NCBI GenBank assembly: GCA_050246915.1
Contig: JBFWVD010000025.1
Location: 1 to 64,000 of the forward strand
DNA length: 64,000 nt
From: JBFWVD01 sp050246915
Lineage (GTDB): Bacteria; Actinomycetota; Acidimicrobiia; Acidimicrobiales; Ilumatobacteraceae
Direction of reading: 5' to 3'
Below the pieces are notes generated by a model. It was given only the letters and a program-made list of their open reading frames with translations. It had not been told where the DNA came from and searched no databases. Positions 16,351 to 23,496 of the stretch are shown here, in pieces (position 1 is the first letter of the stretch; each line of letters starts with the position of its first letter). The translations under genes were made by a program, and so were the position numbers.

Positions 16351-17208
16351 ATGCGTCGTGTCGAAGTCCTGGCGGTCGGCGCACTGACCTTCGTGGCGTT
16401 CATGTTCGGCACTGGCTATGTGGTGATGCAGGAGGGACTCGACGATGTCCGCCCGATCCCTCTCATCGCCATCCGTTTCACCGTGGCCGCGGCGGCGTTG
16501 TCGCTCGTCGGCGCTCGCCGTCCGAGTGCTCCTGGCGAATGGCGCGATGGCATCGCCGCCGGCCTCATGTACCTCGTGGGTGTCGGAGCCATGACCTTGG
16601 CCCTCGATCGCACCGATGCCTCCACCGTGGCGTTCTTGGTCTTCCTGCTCGTGGTGACCGTGCCCGTGCTCGATTGGATGCTGCGGGGGCATGCGCCGCG
16701 GCGCGAGGTGCTGGTGGCCGTGGCAATGGCAGTGGCTGGACTCATCTTGTTGTCCGGAGGCCCGAGCGGCTTCGGGGCAGGGGAGGCGTTGGCCGTTGTG
16801 GCCGCAGTGGCGTTCGGTTGGCACATCCTGCAGATGGGCGATGCCGCGGCACGTCACGATCTGGCCCGGTTCAATGCGATCCAGTGTGCAGCCGCGGCGG
16901 TGCCGTGTCTGGCGGCGGTACCGTTCACCGGCGGGCTCCCGTCGGCCGGAGCGGGTTGGTGGGTGGCGGTGTATGCCGGGTTGGCCATCACCGCGTGCAC
17001 CCTGGGCCCGTGGATGTGGGCCCAGCGCCATCTGCCCCCGGACCGCACTGCGCTGATCTTGCTCTCGGAGCCGGTGTTCGCGGCGGTGGCCGATGCAGTG
17101 CGTGGCCACACGATGTCGGCTGCTGCAGTGACCGGGGCCGCGTTGATCCTCGCTGCTGCGGTGGTGAGTGAGACCATCGGCCGTCGACCGGTGGTCGCGC
17201 TCGACTGA
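16351..17208 (+). CDS. EamA/DMT-family transporter
   Basis: A 285-residue membrane protein with ten predicted helices arranged as two EamA repeats. The first begins LAVGALTFVAFMFGTGYVVMQ and the second GAGEALAVVAAVAFGWHILQ; the end LTWAQRH...ALILLSEPVFAAVAD pattern (here RTALILLSEPVFAAVADAV) is typical. These proteins export or import small metabolites by proton coupling. The substrate is not evident, and there is no operon partner within 30 bases on either side. Confidence 0.87.
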   Translation: MRRVEVLAVGALTFVAFMFGTGYVVMQEGLDDVRPIPLIAIRFTVAAAALSLVGARRPSAPGEWRDGIAAGLMYLVGVGAMTLALDRTDASTVAFLVFLLVVTVPVLDWMLRGHAPRREVLVAVAMAVAGLILLSGGPSGFGAGEALAVVAAVAFGWHILQMGDAAARHDLARFNAIQCAAAAVPCLAAVPFTGGLPSAGAGWWVAVYAGLAITACTLGPWMWAQRHLPPDRTALILLSEPVFAAVADAVRGHTMSAAAVTGAALILAAAVVSETIGRRPVVALD

Positions 17209-17252
17209 TGAGTGACGAAGGTTGACGGTGACGCTACGTAGCATCGACGTTC

Positions 17253-17714
17253 GTGCCCCCTGAGCCCATCTCGACACCGCTCGCGTTGCTCGACCTCGCC
17301 GAACGACTCGGCTCGCTCGCCGACATCGAGCGACACTGGTTCGAGGTCACGTCGCGCTGGTCGGCCGATGCTGTCGACCCGCGGGCGATCCGACTCCTGG
17401 CCACGCTCTCGGTCCATCACGGATCGCGGTTCGATCTCCTCGTGCAACGGCTCCCCGCCCTCAACGGTCAGCCTCCGACCGCGTGGTTGGGCCGTCCGGC
17501 CGAGTCGCCGCGACTGATGGACGATCCCGGGGGGGCCGATGACTTCTCACGCATCGAGCACCTCGCTGCGACCGTTCTGAGCGGCCTGGTGGCCGAAGCA
17601 GAGGCGCTCTCGGCCGACGTCGACCCCCGTGTCGACGGACCCACCCATCGAGTGCTGCGCCAGTACTGGCAAGAGCTGATGGCCGACCTCGACGCGATCA
17701 CGGCCGCCCGATGA
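17253..17714 (+). CDS. Hypothetical protein, paired with the next gene
   Basis: A 153-residue, largely helical protein not recognised by family. Notable blocks are LAERLGSLADIERHWFEVTSRWS and RLLATLSVHHGSRFDLLVQRLPAL. A TAGCAT hexamer lies eight bases before the GTG start at 17253, consistent with a leaderless message. The gene overlaps the following one by four bases (ATGA), so the two products probably act together. Confidence 0.6.
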   Translation: MPPEPISTPLALLDLAERLGSLADIERHWFEVTSRWSADAVDPRAIRLLATLSVHHGSRFDLLVQRLPALNGQPPTAWLGRPAESPRLMDDPGGADDFSRIEHLAATVLSGLVAEAEALSADVDPRVDGPTHRVLRQYWQELMADLDAITAAR

Positions 17715-18277
17715 TCATCGTCGAGCCGGCTGTGTTCGAGATCGTGGCATTCGACGGCGCAGAGATCGCCGCCCAAGCCGCGGCGATCGCCGACGTGCTC
17801 GGCTGCGCGGATCTACTCATCACGATCGTGATCGACGAAGCCACGCCGATGACCCGCAGTTCGATCGAGAGCGTCGACCCGATCGTGATCGGGATCGAGG
17901 CGGGCGCCATCGAGGACCCGCGCCGCATCCGCCATCTGCAGCTCGATCGCCTGCGAGAGGTGGTGTCGCGTCAACTGCTCGGTGCGCTCGATCGACGCGA
18001 CCCGCGATTTGCCGATGCAGACGGTGACGATCGCCTGAGTCTGTCGCAACGAACGGCGTGGGACGTCCACATCGCGGGTCGACTGCATCGGCTGGGCTTC
18101 CCGGTCGGTCGAGCTCGTTGGGAGCATCGCTTCACCCTTGGCCATCGTCCCGGTCCGGCGACCGAGGTCGCGTTCGCCACGCTGTGGGATACCGACCGAC
18201 TGACGTGGGCGCAGATCGATGCCATCAGCGCAGCGGTTCGCCCGGAGCCGACGGCGACGCAACGCCTCGTCCGCTGA
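17711..18277 (+). CDS. Hypothetical protein, second of a two-gene unit
   Basis: A 188-residue protein with an N-terminal alpha/beta section (MIIVEPAVFEIVAFDGAEIAAQAAAIADVLG) and a C-terminal part rich in His and Trp (RTAWDVHIAGRLHRLGFPVGRARWEHRF). No family was recognised. ATGA coupling to the preceding gene indicates one operon. It ends 200 bases before the sigma-factor gene. Confidence 0.6.
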   Translation: MIIVEPAVFEIVAFDGAEIAAQAAAIADVLGCADLLITIVIDEATPMTRSSIESVDPIVIGIEAGAIEDPRRIRHLQLDRLREVVSRQLLGALDRRDPRFADADGDDRLSLSQRTAWDVHIAGRLHRLGFPVGRARWEHRFTLGHRPGPATEVAFATLWDTDRLTWAQIDAISAAVRPEPTATQRLVR

Positions 18278-18477
18278 CCCGTTTCAAGATTCCGTAGGGA
18301 CCGTTTTGAAAGCCCTCATGACGCGACGGGTGCGATCCGACACTCTATGTGGTTAGACGACCACTCACAATCATCAAGTTTTCCCAGGTTGGAGGGGTTG
18401 ACCCCACCGTTAACCTGATGGAGTCCTTGCATTCGGTTGTGCCTTGCGCGCACCGGAGCCGATCTACAGGAGTCACC
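18278..18477. other. 200-base upstream region of the sigma-factor gene
   Basis: Contains TTTCAA/TTGAAA dyad halves at about 18283 and 18308, a GGGGT/ACCCC dyad around 18395-18406 that includes TTGACC, and the AGGAG Shine-Dalgarno at about 18468 for the TTG start. No complete promoter could be assigned with confidence. Confidence 0.35.
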
Positions 18478-19413
18478 TTGGCGAAGGAGCGAATCGAGCG
18501 TGACGAGGAAGACCTCGTCCGTCTCTACCTCACCGACATCGGGCAGTACCCACTGCTCACGAAGGACGATGAGGTCCGCTTGGCCAAAGCCATCGAGGCA
18601 GGTGTCAACGCGGCCAAACAGCTCGAAGGTGCCACCGACCTCACGGCGGCCAAGAAACGCGAGCTGCGTCGTCAGGCCCGTGAGGGCGAAGATGCCCAAC
18701 GCACCTTCGTGCAGTCCAACCTGCGCCTCGTGGTCTCCATTGCCAAGAAGTACCAAGCCTCGGGTCTGCCGCTGCTGGATCTCATCCAGGAAGGCAACCT
18801 CGGCCTCATGCACGCCGTCGAGAAGTTCGACTGGCGCAAGGGCTTCAAGTTCTCCACCTACGCCACCTGGTGGATCCGTCAGGCCATCACCCGTGGCATT
18901 GCCAACACCGGCCGCACCATCCGGCTCCCAGTCCATGCCGGCGACACGTTGGCCCGACTGCAGAAGGCTCGTGCCCGGCTCGAGCTGAAGATGGGTCGCC
19001 CGGCCACCTTGTCGGAGCTCGCCGCCGAAGTCGAGATGCCGGAGGAGAAGGTGACCGAGGCGCTGCGCTTCGCCGCCGAACCCCTCTCGCTCTCGGAGCC
19101 GCTGCGCGAAGACGGCGATGCCGAACTCGGCGACGTCGTCGAGGACCGTTCGGCCGAGTCGCCCTTCGAAGTAGCGGCCACAGCGCTGCTGCCCGAAGAG
19201 ATCGCCCGACTGCTGGCTCCGCTCGATGAGCGTGAACGCGAGATCCTCAAGCTCCGCTTCGGTCTCGACCGCGGCGAGCCCCGGACACTCGAAGAGGTGG
19301 GAGAGCACTTCAACCTCACCCGCGAGCGCATCCGTCAGATCGAGGCGCGGGCCATGAGCAAGCTGCGTCATCCCTCGAGCGACACCGGAGCACGCGACCT
19401 GCTCGCTGTGTGA
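18478..19413 (+). CDS. Principal-type RNA polymerase sigma factor (sigma-70 group 1/2)
   Basis: A 311-residue sigma factor with regions 1.2 to 4.2. Region 2 contains SNLRLVVSIAKKYQASGLPLLDLIQEGNLGLMHAVEKFDWRKGFKFSTYATWWIRQAI; region 4.2 is TLEEVGEHFNLTRERIRQIEARAMSKLRHP. It lacks the long acidic region 1.1 of primary sigma factors, so it may be a SigB/HrdB-like group 2 factor, although it could be the housekeeping factor if no longer paralogue exists. The TTG start at 18478 has AGGAG seven bases upstream. An in-frame ATG at 18418 and a GTG at 18349 would add unconserved residues. Confidence 0.9.
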   Translation: MAKERIERDEEDLVRLYLTDIGQYPLLTKDDEVRLAKAIEAGVNAAKQLEGATDLTAAKKRELRRQAREGEDAQRTFVQSNLRLVVSIAKKYQASGLPLLDLIQEGNLGLMHAVEKFDWRKGFKFSTYATWWIRQAITRGIANTGRTIRLPVHAGDTLARLQKARARLELKMGRPATLSELAAEVEMPEEKVTEALRFAAEPLSLSEPLREDGDAELGDVVEDRSAESPFEVAATALLPEEIARLLAPLDEREREILKLRFGLDRGEPRTLEEVGEHFNLTRERIRQIEARAMSKLRHPSSDTGARDLLAV

Positions 19414-19421
19414 GCCGCGGC

Positions 19422-19450
19422 TTGCAGTGATGCTGCAGGCTTCATAGGGT
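19422..19450 (+). promoter_or_regulatory. Promoter of the Tad operon
   Basis: -35 TTGCAG (19422-19427), a 17-base spacer and -10 TAGGGT (19445-19450), upstream of the TadZ-like gene, which has its own Shine-Dalgarno (AAAGGGAA). Confidence 0.5.
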
Positions 19451-19506
19451 CCTCGCCACTTCCCCTTCTCATCCGTGCGCTGTCGCGCCCATGGAAAGGG
19501 AACGGC

Positions 19507-20187
19507 GTGCTCATCGCCGTCTGGTCGGTCAAAGGCGGAAGCGGCGTCAGCGTCGTGTCCGCGCTGCTTGCGCTCACGGGCGCACAACACTCCCCGGTCC
19601 TGCTCGTCGACCTGGTGGGCGATCAACCGGCTGTCCTCGGCATCCCCGAGCCAGCTCCGGACGCGCTCGGTGTCGTAGACCTCCTCGCCGCCGGTCCGTC
19701 GGCTTCGTCGTCGGCTCGGTTCCGAATGGAGCGCGAGGTGTTGTCGAACCTCTCATTGCTCGGGGTCGGCGGAGCTGCTGGCGATGGCCTGTTACCGCCC
19801 GTCGATCCGGCGGTGGTCGCGCGGTTCGTCAGCGACCTCGCCGCTGACGGTCGGCGGGTGGTCGTGGACTGCGGACTGGTCGCGTCTGCCCCGGCTCTGA
19901 GCGTGACGGCGGCCATCGCACGCGCCGCTCCCACTTCCATCTTGGTGACGCGCCCATGCTTTCTCGGACTTCGGCGCGCCGCTCGCGCGCCGGTCGTGCC
20001 CGATGGCGTGGTGGTGGTCAATGAGGGCAGCCGAGCGCTCGGTCTCGACGACATCGAGGCGGTCACCGGTGTGCCGATCGTGGCGGTCATCGATCACGAT
20101 CCCGCCATCGCCCGCTTGGTCGACGCGGGACTGCTGGCCAGCCGGCTCCCGGGCGCGGCCAGTCGGGCGTTGCGAGGTGTGATGTGA
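19507..20187 (+). CDS. TadZ/CpaE-like ATPase with a degenerate P-loop
   Basis: A 226-residue MinD/ParA-superfamily protein. The N terminus is LIAVWSVKGGSGVSVVSALLAL. The deviant Walker A KGGxGKT is present only as KGGSGVS: the signature Lys is kept, but the GK[ST] Lys/Thr pair is lost, as is common among TadZ proteins that localise the pilus machine. LLVDLVGDQPAVLG corresponds to the switch region with its Asp. The GTG start follows AAAGGGAA. It is the first gene of the Tad operon and overlaps tadA by four bases. Confidence 0.78.
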   Translation: MLIAVWSVKGGSGVSVVSALLALTGAQHSPVLLVDLVGDQPAVLGIPEPAPDALGVVDLLAAGPSASSSARFRMEREVLSNLSLLGVGGAAGDGLLPPVDPAVVARFVSDLAADGRRVVVDCGLVASAPALSVTAAIARAAPTSILVTRPCFLGLRRAARAPVVPDGVVVVNEGSRALGLDDIEAVTGVPIVAVIDHDPAIARLVDAGLLASRLPGAASRALRGVM

Positions 20188-21341
20188 CCGGCGCGCCTGG
20201 CCTACTGGCGATCATCGAGGAGGTGTTCGCCGCATCCACCCGAACCGGTGGTGCTGACAGCCGTCAATTGGAATTGCTCACCCGACGCTGCGGGCCGCTC
20301 CTCAGCGACCTCGACGTCGCCGAGGTGGTGCGATCGGTCATCGATCGACGCAACGGACTGGGCATGTTGCAGCGTTGGCTCGAGGACCCCGACATTTCCG
20401 AGATCATGGTGAACGCCGGCCGTGACGTGTGGATCGAACGCGACGGCCGCCTCACTCTGGTGGGACACACCACCGCAGCAGAGACGGCGCGGGTGCTGCA
20501 GCGGGTGGTGGCACCGCTGGGGTTGCGAGTGGATCGATCGAGTCCGATCGTGGAAGCGCGTCTGGCTGACGGGGCCCGAGTGCACGGTGCCATCGAACCG
20601 ATTGCTGTCGACGGGCCGTGCATCACGGTGCGTCGCTTTCGAGCGGCGGACATACCGGTCACCGGGTTCTGCACTCTGGCCGCGGCGGGCATCGTGTCGG
20701 GAGCGGTCCGGGACCGACGCAACATCGTGGTGTCCGGCGGCACCGGCTCGGGTAAGACGACCTTTCTGAACGCGCTCAGCGCGGCCATCGCCGATGACGA
20801 GCGGGTCGTCACCATCGAGGACTCCGCCGAGTTGCGTCTCCAGTGTCGGCATGTGGTGCGTCTCGAAGCGAGGGTCGCGTCAGCCGAGGGCGTGGGGGCT
20901 GTCACCATCCGCGATCTGGTCCGGGCATCGCTGCGAATGCGGCCCGATCGCATCGTGATCGGAGAGGTGCGCGGCCCCGAGGCCCTCGACATGATCGGAG
21001 CGCTCAACACCGGCCACAGCGGCTCGCTCACGACCGTGCACGCCAACAGCGCTCGCGACGCGTTGCGCAGGATCGAGACGTTGGCGCTGTACGGCGATGC
21101 CGAGCTGCCGCTCACGGCATTGCGCCGCCAGGTCGGCGCTGCGATCGATGTCGTCGTGCACTTGGAACGCACCAGCGAGGGTGTTCGACGCGTGCGCGAG
21201 GTGTGCGAGGTCACCCACGATGGGCGTGACGTCGTTCCCATCGACATCGAATCCGACATCGAGTCCGCGGCCGATGGGTGTGCGCCCGCAGTCCATGGCG
21301 CTGCGTCACTGTGGGCGCGACCCCCGCGATGGGCATCATGA
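20184..21341 (+). CDS. tadA: TadA/CpaF secretion ATPase
   Basis: A 385-residue member of the VirB11/CpaF family that powers pilus assembly on the inner face of the membrane. The N-terminal domain ends with LEDPDISEIMVNAGRDVWIERDG. Walker A is GGTGSGKT at about 185-192, the Asp box is VVTIEDSAELRL, and RMRPDRIVIGEVRGPEALDMIGALNTGHSGSLTTVHANSA covers Walker B and the His box. The GTG start overlaps the preceding stop. The motif CAATTGGAATTG lies near its 5' end at 20265. Confidence 0.93.
   Translation: MTGAPGLLAIIEEVFAASTRTGGADSRQLELLTRRCGPLLSDLDVAEVVRSVIDRRNGLGMLQRWLEDPDISEIMVNAGRDVWIERDGRLTLVGHTTAAETARVLQRVVAPLGLRVDRSSPIVEARLADGARVHGAIEPIAVDGPCITVRRFRAADIPVTGFCTLAAAGIVSGAVRDRRNIVVSGGTGSGKTTFLNALSAAIADDERVVTIEDSAELRLQCRHVVRLEARVASAEGVGAVTIRDLVRASLRMRPDRIVIGEVRGPEALDMIGALNTGHSGSLTTVHANSARDALRRIETLALYGDAELPLTALRRQVGAAIDVVVHLERTSEGVRRVREVCEVTHDGRDVVPIDIESDIESAADGCAPAVHGAASLWARPPRWAS
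20265..20276. repeat. CAATTNNAATTG motif, exact
   Basis: CAATTGGAATTG in tadA, preceded by CCGT. It is read in a different frame from the ATT copies and encodes Q-L-E-L. Confidence 0.75.
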
Positions 21342-22054
21342 CGGCGCTCGGCGCGATCACGATCGCATCCTTCCTCGCATTGGCGACGCTCCGCCGGCCC
21401 GTGGCGCCGGCCCGCGTCCCGAACCCAACGCGGCTCCCCATCGAGACCGGCACGAGTCGGCATCGACTGGTGCCCTCGCGCCTTCGCCGCACTGCGTCTC
21501 TTCGAGCCACGCCGCTCCCCGACGCGCTCGACGTCCTGAGCCGATCGCTGCGCGCCGGGCATTCGGTTCCGTCGGCGTTGGCGCTGGCCGCGGACCAATG
21601 CCGGGGGCCGATCGCCGCGCAGTGGAGCGACGTGGTTGCCTCCGTCGAATCGGGCGGCGATCTCGGCGACGCGGTACGAGCCTGGGGGGCACTTGGCCCC
21701 GGGCCGCATCGATCGGACGAGGCGTTGGCCGCAGCAGCGATCTCCATCGGGATCGCATTCGGTGGTCCTCGTGCCGACGCCATCGAGGCGGTGGCCCAGA
21801 CGCTACGTGAACGGGCAGCGCTGGGTGCTCAACTGCGAGGCTTCGCGGCGCAAGCCCGCCTGTCGGCGATGGTGATCTCGCTGGCTCCGCTGGTGTTCAC
21901 CTCGTTGACCGTCGCCGGGGACGAGGCGAGCCGTCATGTCATGCTGGGATCGGCGGCCGGGCGGGTGTGCCTGGTCATCGGTGTTGCCCTCGACGCCCTC
22001 GGCTGGTGGTGGATGGGGCGCATCTCGGCGCACGCCGCAGGGCCAATCGGTTGA
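21338..22054 (+). CDS. TadB-like type II/IV secretion platform protein
   Basis: About 238 residues of the T2SSF family. An N-terminal helix (MTALGAITIASFLALATL) is followed by the cytoplasmic F domain (LPDALDVLSRSLRAGHSVPSALALAAD) and C-terminal helices. The ATG at 21338 makes an ATGA overlap with the tadA stop and is preferred to in-frame starts at 21278 and 21329. It should form the inner-membrane platform with TadC. Confidence 0.82.
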   Translation: MTALGAITIASFLALATLRRPVAPARVPNPTRLPIETGTSRHRLVPSRLRRTASLRATPLPDALDVLSRSLRAGHSVPSALALAADQCRGPIAAQWSDVVASVESGGDLGDAVRAWGALGPGPHRSDEALAAAAISIGIAFGGPRADAIEAVAQTLRERAALGAQLRGFAAQARLSAMVISLAPLVFTSLTVAGDEASRHVMLGSAAGRVCLVIGVALDALGWWWMGRISAHAAGPIG

Positions 22055-22062
22055 TCGCGACG

Positions 22063-22710
22063 ATGCCGGGCATTGCCATCACCTTCTCCGTCACCATCGT
22101 TGTGATGACGCTGGCAGCGATCCGTCGTCCCATCGGTGGTGTATCGCAGCGCGTGCAATATGAATTGACGCGAGTTGCCTCTCGTGGCCCGTCGTCCGCG
22201 ATCGCCTTGTCGCGCCGGTGCTCCGGCCGCGCGCCGTCGCGTCGTGCACTGCGACGTCGCGACCAGGCTGTGGCCGCATCGCTGCCCGAGTTGTGCGATG
22301 TGCTCGGAGCGGCACTGCGAGCCGGATCGAACCTCTCGTTGGCGCTGGAGATCGCCGAAGACCTCGGGCCGCCGATCTTCGGCCCTGCGCTGGCCGAGGT
22401 CCGTCAGCGTGTGGCGCACGGCGAACGCCTCATCGTTGCGCTCCACCAGTTGCCGACCATGCTCGGCGACGGCATCGGTCCCATCACCGGGTTGCTCCAA
22501 TCGGCCGAGCGCGACGGCATCGCACTCGCCCGCCTCATCGACGCGCTCGCTGCCGATGCCCGACGGGAGCGTCGGCAGCTCATCGAACGAAACGCACGAC
22601 GGCTCCCGGTGTTGTTGCTCGGGCCGTTGGTGGGCTGCGTACTCCCCGCCTTCATGATCCTCACCGTCGTACCGGTGGTCATCGCATCGATGCTCTCGCT
22701 CGCTGCCTGA
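22063..22710 (+). CDS. TadC-like type II/IV secretion platform protein
   Basis: About 215 residues, also of the T2SSF family. AVAASLPELCDVLGAALRAGSNLSLALEIA parallels the TadB block, and two C-terminal helices follow (LLLGPLVGCVLPAFMILTVVPVVI). The ATG at 22063 or a TTG at 22051 (TTGA overlap with tadB) could be the start. It completes the inner-membrane part of the pilus machine. A one-mismatch CAATTNNAATTG copy lies at 22156. Confidence 0.82.
   Translation: MPGIAITFSVTIVVMTLAAIRRPIGGVSQRVQYELTRVASRGPSSAIALSRRCSGRAPSRRALRRRDQAVAASLPELCDVLGAALRAGSNLSLALEIAEDLGPPIFGPALAEVRQRVAHGERLIVALHQLPTMLGDGIGPITGLLQSAERDGIALARLIDALAADARRERRQLIERNARRLPVLLLGPLVGCVLPAFMILTVVPVVIASMLSLAA
22156..22167. repeat. 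CAATTNNAATTG-like motif, one mismatch
   Basis: CAATATGAATTG followed by ACGCG, inside tadC; it encodes Q-Y-E-L. Confidence 0.5.
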
Positions 22711-22761
22711 GCGTCCCACTCGGCCCTGCGCCCATCACGTCTCCTCCTGCGAAGGATTCCC

Positions 22762-22998
22762 ATGTATTCCATGACCTCACGAGTTGCCATCGCGCACGCC
22801 CGGCTCACCGGTCTGCTGGCCGACGATCACGCGGAGCGCGAGCGCGGCCAGGCCACCACCGAGTACGCCCTCGTCCTACTGGGTGCCGCAGCAGTGGCGC
22901 TGCTCCTCATCGCATGGGCCACCGCCGGTGGGGGAGCGGGCCGCATCGGCGCCCTTCTCGACCGCATCATGGACTCGATCACCGATCGGGTGGTGTGA
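22762..22998 (+). CDS. Flp-type pilin (DUF4244-like)
   Basis: A 78-residue prepilin. A 28-residue leader ends in RG, directly followed by QATTEYALVLLGAAAVALLL, which has the Glu at position 5 after the predicted processing site and the hydrophobic helix of Flp pilins. A prepilin peptidase would cut after the Gly; no such gene is in the window. GAAGGA precedes the ATG. It is probably the major pilus subunit. Confidence 0.85.
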   Translation: MYSMTSRVAIAHARLTGLLADDHAERERGQATTEYALVLLGAAAVALLLIAWATAGGGAGRIGALLDRIMDSITDRVV

Positions 22999-23402
22999 GA
23001 GCGGACCACGACGCGAGCGCCGGCCGAACGGCGATGCTGCGCCGACGTCGTGGCGACGACGGGCAGAGTGCGGTGGAGTTCGCGTTGACATTGCCACTGG
23101 TGATGCTGCTGCTCCTGGTGGTGGCGCACGTGGCGATATTCGCGCATGATCAATTGACGCTCGAGCACATGGCCCGTGAGGCGGCGCGGGCCGCGTCCGT
23201 CGACGAGGCTCCTCCCACCGCGGCGCAAGCGGCCGTGCAACGTCTGGCTGGTACTCGCGAGATCACAGTGCACACCGAAGTGACCGCTGACGCAGTCACC
23301 GTCACCGTGAGCGAACGGGCAGATACTGCGGTGCCGATCGTCGGTTCGTGGGCACCCGCCAGGGCCTTGTCGGCACGGGCCACCATGGCTCGCGAGCGAT
23401 GA
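22995..23402 (+). CDS. TadE-like pseudopilin
   Basis: About 135 residues. The N-terminal part (DDGQSAVEFALTLPLVMLLLLVV) is the TadE signature with a Glu near the start of the helix, followed by a small extracytoplasmic domain. The GTG at 22995 overlaps the pilin stop (GTGA); an ATG at 23034 is an alternative. The operon ends here, without the second TadE-like gene and other genes usually found in the mycobacterial version. Confidence 0.8.
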   Translation: MRADHDASAGRTAMLRRRRGDDGQSAVEFALTLPLVMLLLLVVAHVAIFAHDQLTLEHMAREAARAASVDEAPPTAAQAAVQRLAGTREITVHTEVTADAVTVTVSERADTAVPIVGSWAPARALSARATMARER

Positions 23403-23448
23403 TCGCCCCGATCGCAGTGCCCCTCACCGCATCGACGCGATGGTGATG

Positions 23449-23496
23449 TGGCTCGCTGATCGAGATCGCACCTCGCGGTCAACGATCAGCGAGCCA
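23449..23496. terminator. Shared terminator of two convergent units
   Basis: Perfect 14-base arms TGGCTCGCTGATCG (23449-23462) and its complement (23483-23496) around a 20-base loop. It lies 46 bases after tadE and contains the stop codon of the convergent helicase gene, so it may end transcription in both directions. There is no U-tract. Confidence 0.65.

Noticed and set aside
18349..18477. Sigma factor starting at 18349 or 18418
   Set aside because: The added residues are not conserved in sigma factors and the TTG at 18478 has AGGAG at good spacing.
23399..23446. Fifteen-codon frame after tadE (ATGA overlap)
   Set aside because: It is too short and featureless; it could be the trace of a lost second TadE-like gene but this cannot be supported.
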